A DNA stretch of 64,000 nucleotides from Flavobacterium enshiense DK69 (GCF_000498495.1 NZ_AVCS01000002.1:1-64000), one strand, 5' to 3'. Positions 24,510 to 34,947 are shown, numbered from the stretch's first letter. Numbers and translations are program-made. Notes: generated by a model not told the origin, from the sequence alone.

Positions 24510-26939
24510 ATGAAAAACCTAAGCAAGATTTACCCTTATTTATTAGTCGTAATCGGCTTTACAGTAATTTCCGTTCTTTATTTTTATCCTGTGATGCAAG
24601 GTAAAAAAGTGTTTCAGAGTGATATCGCTCAATACACCGGAATGGCCAAAGAGCAAAACGATTTCAGAAAAGAAACAGGGGAAGAACCTTACTGGACCAA
24701 CAGCGCTTTCGGAGGAATGCCAACTTACCAGCTGGGGGCTAATTATCCGCATAATTATATCAAACAACTTGATAATCTGATACGTTTTCTACCGCGTCCT
24801 GCTGATTATCTTTTCCTGTATTTTATTGGATTTTTCATTTTACTAAAAGCTTTAAAGGTTGATAATCTCAAAGCCTTCTTCGGCGCACTCGCATTTGGTT
24901 TTTCCACCTATATGATAATCATTCTCGGGGTAGGGCACAACGCTAAAGCCCACGCGATTGCTTATATGCCGATGGTTGTTGCAGGCGTGATTATGGTTTA
25001 TCAGAAACGATATATTGCCGGTGGGTTGCTTACCATGATGGCTGCCGCTTTTGAAATCAATGCGAACCACTTCCAGATGACCTATTATCTGTTGTTTTTG
25101 TTGTTGGTGATTACCGTATATTATAAAATTCAATATTTAAGAGAGAAAGATTTTAAAGGACTTTGGAAAGCATTCGGGATTTTTATTCTTGCGGGGATTC
25201 TTGCTGTTGGAGCCAATGCGACCAACTTAATGGCTACTTCGGAATATGCAAAATATTCAACCCGTAATGATAGTGAGTTAACGTTTTCTGCAGATGGAAA
25301 AAAAGCAGAAAACAACAATGCAATGTCTTATGACTACATTACTGAATACAGTTACGGAATTGCAGAAAGCTTGAATTTAATCGCACCGCGTTTATTTGGA
25401 GGTTCCAATCATGAGAGTGTGGGAGAAGGTTCTCCTATGTATGAATTCGTGTTAGGGCAGGGAGCATCTCCAACCGAAGCTAAAGATTTCGCATCAGCAG
25501 TTCCAACCTATTGGGGAGATCAGCCAATTGTTGCGGCACCGGCCTATATTGGAGCGATTGTATTCTTCCTGTTTGTTTTGGGAATGTTCATCGACAAACG
25601 TAAAATTAAATATGCCTTTTTAGGTGGAGCCGTACTTTCATTGCTATTGTCTTGGGGAAAATATTTCCCGGCTTTAACCGATTTCTTCATCGATTTCGTG
25701 CCGATGTACAACAAATTCCGAGCAGTTTCCTCCATTCAGGTAATTTTGGAATTGTGTATGCCGGTTATGGCAATTTTAGGAATGCAGGCTTTCTTTAATT
25801 CAGAAGAAAAAGCCCGTTTCAAGGCACTTTGGATGTCGGCAGCAACTGTGTTGGGGATTGTTATTTTACTGTTTATATGTAAAGGAATGTTCAGCTTTAC
25901 AGGAGGAAGTGACAGTATGTACCTGCAAATGTATGGTGAGATGGGACCACCATTTATCAATGCGTTGAAAGAGCAGCGTCAGGAAATGTACTCTTCCGAT
26001 TTAATGCGTTCGGCAATATTGATTGTTTTGACAGCCGGAACGTTATGGTTCTTCATCAAAAATAAAGTATCGGAACTGACAACCGTGATTATTGTTGGGG
26101 TTTTAATGGTCGGAGATTTGTTCTTTGTAGATAAAAATTATGTAAACAACGATAGTTTTGTTTCTGCCCGTCAAGCGGATATTCCGTTTGAAGCGACTCC
26201 AGCAGATCAACAGATTTTGAGTGACACAACTCATTTCAGAGTGTTTGAAGTAGATGGAAATATGTCAAGCGCAAGAGCTTCTTATTTCCATAAATCGATT
26301 GGAGGCTATCATGCGGCCAAACCAAGAAAAATGCAGCAGCTGTTTGATTATCAGATTGCCAAAAATAATATCGGTGTATTGAACATGCTGAATGTAAAAT
26401 ACATCATTCAGAAAGACGAACAAGGTCAGGATGTTCCGATGCAGAATCCGAATGTAAATGGAAATGCATGGTTTGTAAGCGAAGTAAAACTGGTGAATTC
26501 AGCTGATGAGGAAATGAAAGGTCTGGATAAACTGGATACTAAGAATGCTGCGATTGTAAATCAGAAGGATTTTGCTGGTGCAGTAAAGACGGCTTCATTT
26601 ACAAAAGACAGTCTGGCTGCAGTTAAATTGAATGTTTATAAACCGAATTACTTAAAATATACGTCAAACAATACAAACAATGGGGTAGCGGTTTTCTCTG
26701 AAATCTATTATCCTAAAGGTTGGATTGCAACTATTGACGGTAAAGAAACCAATATTTTCTGCGCTGATTATGTGTTGAGAGCGATAAATGTACCGGCAGG
26801 AAAACATACGATTGAATTCAAATTCCAACCAAAAGTGGTACAAACGGGAAGTATGATTTCACTGTTCAGTTTCTTTGGAATGTTAGTGTTGGTAGGTTTC
26901 GGAATTTTTACGAAAATGAAGAAGAAAGATGCCGCTTAA
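24510..26939 (+). CDS. YfhO-family integral membrane protein (GT-C-like)
   Basis: 809 aa from the ATG at 24510. About a dozen membrane helices, starting with YPYLLVVIGFTVISVLYFYPV, and a large C-terminal extracytoplasmic domain (~570-780) rich in beta structure, then a last helix (MISLFSFFGMLVLVGFGIFT). The motif DIAQYTGM...PYWTNSAFGGMPTYQLGANYPHNY follows the first helix and has the aspartate typical of the catalytic loop of GT-C enzymes. In Gram-positives YfhO-like proteins glycosylate cell-surface polymers; in Bacteroidetes the substrate is unknown. First gene of an operon with crcB and a glycosyltransferase, which supports a surface-glycan role. Confidence 0.85.
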   Translation: MKNLSKIYPYLLVVIGFTVISVLYFYPVMQGKKVFQSDIAQYTGMAKEQNDFRKETGEEPYWTNSAFGGMPTYQLGANYPHNYIKQLDNLIRFLPRPADYLFLYFIGFFILLKALKVDNLKAFFGALAFGFSTYMIIILGVGHNAKAHAIAYMPMVVAGVIMVYQKRYIAGGLLTMMAAAFEINANHFQMTYYLLFLLLVITVYYKIQYLREKDFKGLWKAFGIFILAGILAVGANATNLMATSEYAKYSTRNDSELTFSADGKKAENNNAMSYDYITEYSYGIAESLNLIAPRLFGGSNHESVGEGSPMYEFVLGQGASPTEAKDFASAVPTYWGDQPIVAAPAYIGAIVFFLFVLGMFIDKRKIKYAFLGGAVLSLLLSWGKYFPALTDFFIDFVPMYNKFRAVSSIQVILELCMPVMAILGMQAFFNSEEKARFKALWMSAATVLGIVILLFICKGMFSFTGGSDSMYLQMYGEMGPPFINALKEQRQEMYSSDLMRSAILIVLTAGTLWFFIKNKVSELTTVIIVGVLMVGDLFFVDKNYVNNDSFVSARQADIPFEATPADQQILSDTTHFRVFEVDGNMSSARASYFHKSIGGYHAAKPRKMQQLFDYQIAKNNIGVLNMLNVKYIIQKDEQGQDVPMQNPNVNGNAWFVSEVKLVNSADEEMKGLDKLDTKNAAIVNQKDFAGAVKTASFTKDSLAAVKLNVYKPNYLKYTSNNTNNGVAVFSEIYYPKGWIATIDGKETNIFCADYVLRAINVPAGKHTIEFKFQPKVVQTGSMISLFSFFGMLVLVGFGIFTKMKKKDAA

Positions 26940-26956
26940 TTAGTTTCGAAAATAAA

Positions 26957-27328
26957 TTGAGAACTATTTTATTAATAGCCATAGGAGGTGCTTTGGGCAG
27001 TGTTTTACGCTACCTGACCACGTTATTTATTAATAAGCATTTCCAGTTGTATTTTCCATATGCGACATTCGTGGCAAATATTTTAGGATGTTTCCTGATC
27101 GGGTTATTCTTAGGGTTGTTGGAAAAACATGATGTTGCCCATCCAAATTTGAAATTCTTTCTGATAACCGGATTTTGTGGTGGTTATACGACTTTTTCGA
27201 CCTTTTCAAGTGAAAATATAAGTTTGTTTCAAGCTAATCAGTACGGAACAGCTTTTTTGTACATAGGCTTAAGTGTCGTTGTTGGATTGACCGCTACTTG
27301 GGGAGGCCTGATGATTTCAAAACTGTAA
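26957..27328 (+). CDS. crcB: Fluoride exporter, CrcB/Fluc channel
   Basis: 123 aa, four membrane helices. Family motifs: GGALGSVLRYLTTLFI (the G-x-G-x-x-x-R-Y motif), PYATFVANILGCFLIGLF with the conserved Asn of the pore, and GFCGGYTTFSTFSSEN carrying the TTFSTF fluoride-track phenylalanines. Works as an antiparallel dimer that lets F- out of the cytosol. The start is TTG at 26957; no in-frame ATG is available upstream before the previous gene. Lies 17 bases after yfhO and 1 base before a glycosyltransferase gene, so it is read through in the same message; no fluoride riboswitch is visible. Confidence 0.93.
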   Translation: MRTILLIAIGGALGSVLRYLTTLFINKHFQLYFPYATFVANILGCFLIGLFLGLLEKHDVAHPNLKFFLITGFCGGYTTFSTFSSENISLFQANQYGTAFLYIGLSVVVGLTATWGGLMISKL

Positions 27329-27329
27329 T

Positions 27330-28607
27330 ATGAAAAAAGTACTCATCATAACGTATTATTGGCCGCCTGCGGGTGGACCCGGCGTTCAGCGTTGGTTAAA
27401 GTTTGTGAAGTATTTACCCGATTTTGGAATCGAACCCATCGTTTACGTTCCGGAGAATCCCACCTATCCTTTATTGGACGAAAAACTATTGGCGGACGTT
27501 TCTGAAAAAGTTACGATTCTAAAAAATAAAATTGTAGAGCCTTATGCATGGGCTTCGTTATTCTCGAAAAAAAGCACTAAAAAAATCAGTTCTGGAATCA
27601 TTCCGAATCAAAAAAAGCAATCCTTTCTTCAAAAAATGCTGCTTTGGGTTAGAGGAAATCTGTTTATTCCTGATGCAAGGGTTTTGTGGGTGAAACCATC
27701 AGTTAACTATTTGTCAAAATACATTCAGGAAAATGAGATTGAGACTATAATTACTACGGGGCCACCTCATAGTTTGCATTTAATCGGTTTAGAATTAAAA
27801 GAAAAACTAAAAGTAAAATGGATTGCTGATTTTCGTGATCCATGGACAACCATTGGCTATCATAAAGCATTGAAATTATCGGTTTCTTCGGCAAAAAAGC
27901 ATAAAATGTTGGAGTCTGAAGTTATGAATAAAGCCGATTTTCTTCTGGTAACGAGCCCGACCACAAAAAAAGAGTTTGAGGCCATCACTTCAAAACCGAT
28001 TCATGTTATCACCAATGGATATGATGTTGAGAATGTGAGCAGGCAAACTTTGGATGAAAAGTTCACTTTAGCACATATCGGTTCGTTTTTATCCGATCGG
28101 AACCCGAGAATTTTATGGAAGGCACTTAAGGAATTGATCCGTGAAAATGATAAGTTCAGGGAATACTTCGAACTGAAGTTAATCGGAGCAGTGAGCCAAG
28201 AAGTTTTAGATGCTATTGCAGAATTTCGGTTGACTGATTATGTAAATAATCTTGGTTATGTTTCCCATCAGGAAGCTTTAGAACATCAACGAAAATCCCA
28301 GGTTCTATTGCTTGTCGAAATTAATTCGGAAGAAACAAAAAGTATTATTCCCGGAAAACTTTTTGAGTATATGGTTTCTGAAAGGCCAATTTTAGCCATC
28401 GGACCAAAAGATGCCGATTTCTCTGTAATTCTCAAACAAACCAATACAGGTGTTTTTGCTCTTTATGATGAAAAAGAGAAAGTAAAAGAAACCATTTTAA
28501 GTTTTTTCAATTTGTTTTTGGAGAATAATTTAAAAGTGTATCCTGTGGGGCTGCAGCAATACAGCCGCAAGAACTTGACTAAAGAATTGGCCGGTTTGCT
28601 GCAATAA
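27330..28607 (+). CDS. GT4-like glycosyltransferase
   Basis: 425 aa GT-B fold enzyme. N-terminal domain begins MKKVLIITYYWPPAGGPGVQRW (family-typical YYWPPAGGPG-QR motif), with TTGPPHSLHLIG in the middle and KWIADFRDPWT before the second domain. The C-terminal nucleotide-sugar domain has LAHIGSFLSDRNPRILWKAL, VNNLGYVSHQEALEHQRKSQVLLLVEIN and IIPGKLFEYMVSERPILAIG, the E-x7-E region of retaining GT4 enzymes. Donor and acceptor are unknown. Last gene of the yfhO-crcB operon. Confidence 0.88.
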   Translation: MKKVLIITYYWPPAGGPGVQRWLKFVKYLPDFGIEPIVYVPENPTYPLLDEKLLADVSEKVTILKNKIVEPYAWASLFSKKSTKKISSGIIPNQKKQSFLQKMLLWVRGNLFIPDARVLWVKPSVNYLSKYIQENEIETIITTGPPHSLHLIGLELKEKLKVKWIADFRDPWTTIGYHKALKLSVSSAKKHKMLESEVMNKADFLLVTSPTTKKEFEAITSKPIHVITNGYDVENVSRQTLDEKFTLAHIGSFLSDRNPRILWKALKELIRENDKFREYFELKLIGAVSQEVLDAIAEFRLTDYVNNLGYVSHQEALEHQRKSQVLLLVEINSEETKSIIPGKLFEYMVSERPILAIGPKDADFSVILKQTNTGVFALYDEKEKVKETILSFFNLFLENNLKVYPVGLQQYSRKNLTKELAGLLQ

Positions 28608-28638
28608 AAAATCCCGCTTCACATTGCTGCTTAGCGGG
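28605..28638. terminator. Bidirectional terminator between convergent genes
   Basis: TCCCGCT (28611-28617) pairs with AGCGGGA (28632-28638). Flanking A-run on the left makes it a strong terminator on the minus strand; AAATTT on the right is weaker for the plus strand. Confidence 0.7.
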
Positions 28639-28674
28639 AAATTTAACCAAACTTAACCAACCAAATTTATTCAA

Positions 28675-29379
28675 CTATATTCTCTTGTTTTTTTCCATTA
28701 CAGATTGTTCATCTTTTTTAGCGGCATCGATTTCTTCTTCAGTCATTTTAGCTTTTGTGCCATCTGCTTTGTAGTAATAATAATCATCCTCATTATATCC
28801 TGAACCACTTTCGTATCCGTAATCCGTATTGTTATACCCGTTTTCGCTGTATGTGTAAGGATTGTATGCATATCCATGGCTCCATCCGTTTACATACCCG
28901 ATTACATCAATGATGTGACCTCTTCTGTTGTATAGGATCCGAAGACCACCAACCTGAGTAAGTGCAAAGCTGTTGTATCTCATATATACATTACCTACAC
29001 GTTTTACCCTGTTGAACCCATCATAATTGATGAATACGTTTCCGATACGTCTTACCCTGCCGAAGTTGTCATGCTCTACTCGAATGCCATAGTTTGCCGG
29101 TCCATAATAACTTGAGGTGCGTACACCAGGTGCTCCATAGGTTGTATATGCTGTTGCATGTCTTGGACCTGATGGACGTGTGTTGAAATCAAATTGTCCG
29201 TCAGGGAAAACATAAAACTCTATTCCACGCTCCATAAACATGATTGGTTCCGCATTTCTGTAATCTGCAGTGTGGCGAGGTTTTTTTTCGTTTGTATCAT
29301 AAAAAGCAGGGTTTTCTGACGCATATGCCATACTTCCTACCAGAAGTACACTGGCTACTAAAAGAGTAATTTTCTTCAT
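28675..29379 (-). CDS. Secreted protein of unknown function with an RVRRIGNV repeat
   Basis: 234 aa, signal peptide MKKITLLVASVLLVGSMAYA. The middle (about residues 105-155) repeats a ~21-residue unit: FGRVRRIGNVFINYDGF, FNRVKRVGNVYMRYNSF, and a looser third copy TQVGGLRILYNRRG. The C-terminal third is Tyr/Gly/Asn-rich (YAYNPYTYSENGYNN, YNEDDYYYYKADGTK) and ends in a charged helix (MTEEEIDAAKKDEQSV). This looks like a small extracytoplasmic beta-structured protein of flavobacteria; no function known. Single gene. Confidence 0.75.
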   Translation of the reverse strand: MKKITLLVASVLLVGSMAYASENPAFYDTNEKKPRHTADYRNAEPIMFMERGIEFYVFPDGQFDFNTRPSGPRHATAYTTYGAPGVRTSSYYGPANYGIRVEHDNFGRVRRIGNVFINYDGFNRVKRVGNVYMRYNSFALTQVGGLRILYNRRGHIIDVIGYVNGWSHGYAYNPYTYSENGYNNTDYGYESGSGYNEDDYYYYKADGTKAKMTEEEIDAAKKDEQSVMEKNKRI

Positions 29380-29727
29380 AATACATTAATTTTAATAGTT
29401 TACCTACTCGTAACGTCTTTCGGTTTCCACGTTTCTGATTTTATTCAGTTTTTTATTTGATAAGCGATATCCAATTTACGTGCCAAAAAAGGAGGTGGTA
29501 TTTTTAATAATGAGTAATTTTGTTGTAAGTTGCTGGTTATTAAGTTTTTGTATTTATTAAAAAATATTGTTTTTCTTGTTTATGGAAGAAATTCCCGAAT
29601 TAGACGGTATGATTTTTTGTGGGTTTTAAGGATAGAACGAAAAAATATAAAAAAATCAAGCTAATTAGTTAAAATTTTATAAATTCGTGAGCCAAAACTA
29701 ACTAACTTAACTGAAACTGATAGAAAA
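29380..29727. other. Intergenic region between divergent secreted-protein genes
   Basis: 348 bases, AT-rich, holding the two divergent promoters. TAAATTCG at about 29678-29685 is one base off a -7 box for the protease. No other feature recognised. Confidence 0.4.
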
Positions 29728-30915
29728 ATGAATTTTTTTAAACGAAAAATCGTACTTTTTTTATTGGCGATTGGAAGTTTGCAAACCACCACTGCGCAGA
29801 CTTTCATTCAACGATATGCAGATGTTGCCAATCAAGCATCTCAGGCCAATATTACCAATAATCTGACACAATATGAAGCCCTTGGGGTGAAGCGAAAAGG
29901 AACTGTTGCACTGCAAAATACCTTAGATTGGTTAAAGAACAAGTATTTAAGTTATGGATACACTGCTGGGCAAATGATGGAAGATTCCTATTCGTATTCC
30001 GGTTTTACCTGTAAAAATCTGGTACTGACAAAAGTAGGGACCGTTTATCCGAACACCTATGTAATCATTTGTGGGCATTATGATTCGATTACCGGTACCG
30101 GTACAAATGATAATGGCAGTGGTACAGTCGTTCTTCTTGAAGTTGCACGTTTACTGCAAAGTATCCCTACAGAATATTCTATTAAATTTATCAATTTCAG
30201 TGGGGAAGAAGATGGTTTGTATGGAAGTCAGCATTATGTGTCTTCAGTCGTAAATGGAACTACTCCAAAAATGGATATTAAATTAGTGTTCAATATTGAT
30301 GAAGTAGGGGGTGTAGCGGGCATGGTGAATAATACCATTACCTGCGAACGCGATACTGGAAGTCCAACATCAAACAATGCGGCATCTAATACTATCACTA
30401 ACGAACTAATTACGTGTGTTGGATTGTATTCCACGTTAAATACGTTTTTAAATTATGCTTACGCTTCCGATTATATGCCGTTTGAGAATAACAATGAAGT
30501 GATTACTGGTTTCTTTGAAAAGAATGAAAGCTCACATAGGCATACGGCTACTGATTTACTCGTTAACATGGATCCGGTTTATGTGTATAAGATTTCTAAA
30601 GCGGCAACGGGTGCCATGATGCATTTTGCAAAAGCAAGTGCGACTCTTTCAAATATTGATTATAATGCCGATTTTCAAATTAGTTTCTTTCCAAACCCTA
30701 CTAAGGGAAGACTGAATATTAATTTAGGAACATTGCCGATAAACAATTATACGTTTTCACTGATTGATATTCAAGGGAAACAAGTTTATAAGGATTCCAT
30801 TCCCAATGCGAAACAAATCGAAACCATTGATGTTTCCCGTTTTAGTAAAGGGGTGTATTTGGGGGTGTTGGAGTCGGAAGAAAACCGTATCACTAAAAAG
30901 ATAGTGATAGAGTAG
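29728..30915 (+). CDS. Secreted M28-family zinc peptidase with T9SS type A sorting domain
   Basis: 395 aa. Signal peptide 1-23 (KIVLFLLAIGSLQTTTAQ). M28 aminopeptidase-like catalytic domain ~50-300 with zinc ligands and catalytic residues H117/D119 (CGHYDS), D128 (NDNGSG), E160-E161 (FSGEEDGLYGS), D192 region (NIDEVGG) and a final His near SSHRHTATD. The last ~80 residues (FFPNPTKGRLNIN ... DVSRFSKGVYLGVLES ... KKIVIE) are a classic Por secretion C-terminal sorting domain, so the enzyme is exported through T9SS and may stay on the cell surface. Likely function: extracellular peptide or amino-terminal digestion. Strong terminator follows. Confidence 0.93.
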   Translation: MNFFKRKIVLFLLAIGSLQTTTAQTFIQRYADVANQASQANITNNLTQYEALGVKRKGTVALQNTLDWLKNKYLSYGYTAGQMMEDSYSYSGFTCKNLVLTKVGTVYPNTYVIICGHYDSITGTGTNDNGSGTVVLLEVARLLQSIPTEYSIKFINFSGEEDGLYGSQHYVSSVVNGTTPKMDIKLVFNIDEVGGVAGMVNNTITCERDTGSPTSNNAASNTITNELITCVGLYSTLNTFLNYAYASDYMPFENNNEVITGFFEKNESSHRHTATDLLVNMDPVYVYKISKAATGAMMHFAKASATLSNIDYNADFQISFFPNPTKGRLNINLGTLPINNYTFSLIDIQGKQVYKDSIPNAKQIETIDVSRFSKGVYLGVLESEENRITKKIVIE

Positions 30916-30952
30916 CGGTTGTTCTTTTAAGAAAAAGTATCTAAAACATACA

Positions 30953-31006
30953 AAAACAAGCGTTTGTTGAATCGAAAAATAGGATTCTCAATCGCTTGTT
31001 TTTTTG
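30953..31006 (+). terminator. Terminator after the M28 peptidase gene
   Basis: AAAACAAGCG (30953-30962) pairs with CGCTTGTTTT (30993-31002); the inner part adds TTGAATC/GATTC pairing. Followed by T-run. Confidence 0.88.
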
Positions 31007-31057
31007 TATAAAGCCTTTTAATATAGCTTATGTACTGCGCTCTGAGGGATTTTCATG

Positions 31058-31678
31058 TTAGAATCGGAATCCTAAACCAATTTGAATTACCGAGTTTTTA
31101 ATGTCATCTCCTTCTCCTGAGTCTCCAATTTGTGTTAATCCTGCCTGGTATCTGGCGTTGGCAAAAATAATTTCAGATAATTCATAGTTCATGCCGAAAG
31201 CTAAACCAAAATCAGCTGATTTTAAGAGGTTATCCATGTCTTGGCTTCTTGAACCGTAATAAGTTTCTGATTTTATTTTGGATTCTAACAAAAAACCTAC
31301 GTACGTCCCTGCTTCCAATGAGAATTTTGGAACTATTTCATATTTGACCATTACTGGGACATTCATGTAACTTAATTTCATTGTAGCATTATAATTAACT
31401 CCGTTGATAGTACCGCTATTTTTTGAGCCCTGAGTTGAATATAATAGTTCCGGTTGTATTGATAATTTTTCAGTTATCGGGATTTCAAAAAACAATCCGG
31501 CATTAAAACCTACATACATACTAGTGTTACCAGCATCATCTCCAACAATGTTAGCTAAATTTAGGCCTACTTTGGCTCCTACACTTACTTTCGAGGTATC
31601 ATTGTTTTTTGATTTTTCTTGTGCATTAGCAAAACCAAATGTAAGTACTGCCATAAGTGAAAGAACAATTTTTTTCAT
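31058..31678 (-). CDS. Outer-membrane beta-barrel protein (PorT/OMP_b-brl_2 type)
   Basis: 206 aa with signal peptide MKKIVLSLMAVLTFGFANAQ. Eight-stranded barrel pattern: VSVGAKVGLNLANIVG, MYVGFNAGLFFEIPITEKLSIQPELLYSTQGSK, LSYMNVPVMVKYEIVPKFSLEAGTYVGFLL, ADFGLAFGMNYELSEIIFANARYQAGLTQI, and the C-terminal strand VIQIGLGFRF ending in aromatic F. The order (GAKVGLN, QPELLYS, YxNVPVxxKY, GxYxGFLL) is that of the porin-like OMP_b-brl_2 family. Function unknown. Single gene. Confidence 0.85.
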   Translation of the reverse strand: MKKIVLSLMAVLTFGFANAQEKSKNNDTSKVSVGAKVGLNLANIVGDDAGNTSMYVGFNAGLFFEIPITEKLSIQPELLYSTQGSKNSGTINGVNYNATMKLSYMNVPVMVKYEIVPKFSLEAGTYVGFLLESKIKSETYYGSRSQDMDNLLKSADFGLAFGMNYELSEIIFANARYQAGLTQIGDSGEGDDIKNSVIQIGLGFRF

Positions 31679-31942
31679 GCTGTTTTATTTTTTAAAATTT
31701 CGTGCGAAAATAATAAAAATATAACCATTAATGAATGTAAATTCTTTCAAAAAATATTTTTAAAAGTATTGGTTTAAAGAAAGTAAGAGTGCCTGTGTTG
31801 TATTTTTACAATATAAATTTTGATAAAAGAGCAGTAAAAACGCTCAAAATACTTTTGAACCAGTTTTTAAATATTTCCGAAATAGTATCACACCGGATAC
31901 TTTTTAAAGAATACCCGGTTTTGAATGGTACATAAGATCTTT

Positions 31943-34729
31943 TTACAGCTTTTCTTTCAGGTATTTCCCTGTAATGGATTTGGAATTTTTGACAATTTCT
32001 TCAGGAGTGCCGAATGCAATCAGATTTCCTCCGTTTTCACCGCCTTCCGGACCGATATCGATTATGTAATCAGCGCATTTGATTAAATCTAGATTGTGCT
32101 CGATCACGATTATGGAATGTCCTTTTTCAATTAAGGCATCAAACGAAGCTAATAATTTTTTGATATCGTGAAAATGCAATCCGGTTGTTGGTTCGTCGAA
32201 TACAAATAAGGCTTTTTCTTTTGTTGCCCCCTTAACTAAAAATGATGCCAATTTGATACGCTGTGCCTCTCCACCAGAAAGCGTAGAAGAGGATTGTCCC
32301 AATTGTACATATCCCAAACCAACATCTTGAAGGGGCTGTAATTTTTGAGTAATCTTAGTTTGTTTATGCTCGCTGAAAAACGCAATGGCATCATCAATGG
32401 TCATCGTAAGGATGTCATCGATGTTCTTGTTTTCATAATTAACTTCCAGAATTTCTTTTTTGAAGCGTTTTCCGCCGCAGGTTTCACATTCCAGATGTAC
32501 GTCGGCCATAAATTGCATTTCAATGGTTACCTCACCATCACCTTTGCAGGTTTCGCAACGACCGCCTTCCACATTAAACGAAAAATGTTTCGGCTGATAA
32601 CCGCGCATTTTTGATAATTGCTGTTTCGAGAATAAATCCCGAATGTCATCATAAGCTTTGATATACGTTACCGGATTGGAACGCGAACTTCTTCCAATTG
32701 GGTTCTGATCAACATATTCGATGTGTTTTAACTGAGAAAAACTTCCTGCCAATTCTGTAAACTGACCTGCTTTTTCTCCAACCCCTTCCAGTTTTTTCTG
32801 GATGGCCGGGAATAATATTTTTTTAACCAACGTACTTTTTCCGCTTCCTGAAACTCCGGTAATTACCGTTAAGCATTCCAAAGGAAAAGTAACATCTATG
32901 TTTTTTAAGTTGTTTTCGCGCGCACCGATAACATCCACATGATTTTTAAATTTGCGGCGAATTTTCGGAACTTCAATCTCCATTTTTCCGCTAAGGTATT
33001 TTCCGGTAAGCGTGTCGGCTTTCAGGATTTCGTCATAAGTTCCCTGAGCGACCAATTCACCTCCGAAAGTTCCAGCTTCCGGGCCAATGTCGATAATCAT
33101 GTCGGCAGCTTTCATGATGTCTTCGTCGTGCTCCACTACAATTACGGTATTTCCTAAATTGCGCAGATCTTCAAGGACTTTGATCAGTCTTTCTGTGTCT
33201 TTCGGATGCAGACCAATACTCGGTTCGTCCAAAATATACATCGATCCTACCAAACTGCTTCCTAACGAAGTAGCAAGATTGATTCGCTGTGATTCTCCGC
33301 CGGAAAGGGTAGCCGAATTTCTGTTTAATGTCAGATAATTTAGTCCGACTTCATCCAAAAAGCGCAAACGGTTATTGATTTCAATCAAAAGGCGTTTGGC
33401 TACTTTTTCATCGTATTCGGATAAAGTCAATCCTTTAAAGAATTCAATCAGATTTTTGATTGGTAAATCAACCAAATCAGAAATGGTTTTTCCGCCTACC
33501 TGAATGTAATTGGCTTCCGGGCGTAAGCGTTTTCCTTTACAGGCAGTACATTTGGTTTTTCCGCGATAGCGTGACAGCATAACGCGGTTTTGAATTTTAT
33601 AGTTTTTCTCTTCCAATTCCTGGAAGAAAGCGTCCAATCCTACAAAATATTTGTTTCCGGACCAGATTAAGGTTTTTTGTTCCGGTGACAATTCGAAATA
33701 AGGCTTGTGGATAGGGAAATCAAAACGATGACTGTTGTTTACTAATTGATCGCGATACCAGCCCATGCTTTCGCCACGCCATGGGTAAATGGCATTTTCA
33801 TATACGGAAAGTGCTGTGTTTGGAATCACCAATTCTTCATCAATTCCGATAACATTGCCATAGCCTTCACATTTCGGACAGGCACCGTACGGATTGTTAA
33901 AACTGAACAAGTGGATATTTGGCTCCAGAAATGTGATTCCGTCCAATTCAAAATTATTGCTGAAGACAAATCGTCTCTCTGAATTTAATTCCTGCAGATA
34001 GCATTCGCCTTTTCCTTCATAAAATGCTGTCTGCACGGCATCTGCCAATCGGTTGTAAAATTCTTCCTCTTCTTTTACGATGATTCGGTCAATGATTAAC
34101 AGCACATCTTTGTTATCAAGCGAGTGTTGGTCGATTTCATCCAGACGAACCATTTCATTATCAACCAAAATACGTGCAAAACCTTGTTGCAGCAATACTT
34201 TTAACTTGTCTTCCAGCGCTCTTCCTTCTTCTAAATGGATAGGGGAGAGCAGGAGCCATTTACTTTCCAAATCGAAATTTTGAACTTCGGCAATAACATC
34301 ACTGACAGTATGTTTTCTGACCTCGTTGCCTGAAATTGGGGAAAAGGTTTTGCCTATTCGGGCATATAACAATTTAAGGTAATCGTAAATTTCGGTTGAA
34401 GTTCCAACGGTAGAACGCGCATTGGTAGTGTTTACTTTCTGTTCAATGGCTATGGCCGGTGCGATTCCTTTTATATAATCAACTTTTGGCTTGTCAAGTC
34501 GTCCTAAAAACTGACGGGCATAGGAAGATAAGCTTTCAACATAACGTCGCTGTCCTTCAGCATAAAGCGTGTCGAAAGCCAAACTTGATTTTCCAGAACC
34601 CGAAAGTCCTGTGATAACCACAAGTTTATTTCTCGGAATCGCCACATCCACATTCTTAAGGTTGTGAAGTTGCGCTCCTTTTATGATAATATTTTTCTTT
34701 GGCTCTAATGTTGTGATGTCAGTTTTCAT
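31943..34729 (-). CDS. uvrA: Excinuclease ABC subunit A
   Basis: 928 aa, close to the standard UvrA length. Two ABC ATPase halves: Walker [16 protein letters not shown] and [15 protein letters not shown]; signatures [17 protein letters not shown] and [15 protein letters not shown]; Walker [12 protein letters not shown] and [11 protein letters not shown]. Zinc modules are [10 protein letters not shown] with [10 protein letters not shown], and CETCKGDG with CETCGGKRF. Damage recognition in nucleotide excision repair with UvrB and UvrC. A minus-strand -7 box TATCTTTG lies 21 bases upstream of the ATG. Alone on its strand; the next gene upstream (a sigma factor) is divergent. Confidence 0.97.
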   Translation of the reverse strand: MKTDITTLEPKKNIIIKGAQLHNLKNVDVAIPRNKLVVITGLSGSGKSSLAFDTLYAEGQRRYVESLSSYARQFLGRLDKPKVDYIKGIAPAIAIEQKVNTTNARSTVGTSTEIYDYLKLLYARIGKTFSPISGNEVRKHTVSDVIAEVQNFDLESKWLLLSPIHLEEGRALEDKLKVLLQQGFARILVDNEMVRLDEIDQHSLDNKDVLLIIDRIIVKEEEEFYNRLADAVQTAFYEGKGECYLQELNSERRFVFSNNFELDGITFLEPNIHLFSFNNPYGACPKCEGYGNVIGIDEELVIPNTALSVYENAIYPWRGESMGWYRDQLVNNSHRFDFPIHKPYFELSPEQKTLIWSGNKYFVGLDAFFQELEEKNYKIQNRVMLSRYRGKTKCTACKGKRLRPEANYIQVGGKTISDLVDLPIKNLIEFFKGLTLSEYDEKVAKRLLIEINNRLRFLDEVGLNYLTLNRNSATLSGGESQRINLATSLGSSLVGSMYILDEPSIGLHPKDTERLIKVLEDLRNLGNTVIVVEHDEDIMKAADMIIDIGPEAGTFGGELVAQGTYDEILKADTLTGKYLSGKMEIEVPKIRRKFKNHVDVIGARENNLKNIDVTFPLECLTVITGVSGSGKSTLVKKILFPAIQKKLEGVGEKAGQFTELAGSFSQLKHIEYVDQNPIGRSSRSNPVTYIKAYDDIRDLFSKQQLSKMRGYQPKHFSFNVEGGRCETCKGDGEVTIEMQFMADVHLECETCGGKRFKKEILEVNYENKNIDDILTMTIDDAIAFFSEHKQTKITQKLQPLQDVGLGYVQLGQSSSTLSGGEAQRIKLASFLVKGATKEKALFVFDEPTTGLHFHDIKKLLASFDALIEKGHSIIVIEHNLDLIKCADYIIDIGPEGGENGGNLIAFGTPEEIVKNSKSITGKYLKEKL

Positions 34730-34749
34730 AGAAAAATGTGGGTGAAATG

Positions 34750-34757
34750 CAAAGATA
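34750..34757 (-). promoter_or_regulatory. uvrA promoter, -7 box
   Basis: Minus strand TATCTTTG followed by C, 21 bases before the ATG. No standard -33 TTTG at 17-23 spacing; no SOS-type palindrome recognised. Confidence 0.5.
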
Positions 34758-34914
34758 ACTAAAAACCAAATTTTAAGGGATTTGTTTCGGTATTATTAGT
34801 CTTAAAAGCGATATGATTATTATTAGAACATTGATTCGATGCCTATGATTTGAATTTTTGTTTTCAGTTTTTTGAAAAATATTGTGTTGTCAAATGTTAA
34901 ATTTTAAATTATTA

Positions 34915-34947
34915 TTTGTAGGATAAAAACATTTATTGCTATATTTG
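34915..34947 (+). promoter_or_regulatory. Consensus Bacteroidetes promoter of the sigma-factor gene
   Basis: TTTG (34915-34918), 21 bases, TATATTTG (34940-34947): exact match to TTTG-N17..23-TAnnTTTG. It implies a leader of about 85 bases before the ATG at 35038. Confidence 0.75.

Noticed and set aside
26940..26956. Fluoride riboswitch before crcB
   Set aside because: Only 17 bases separate it from the previous gene; there is no room for the aptamer.
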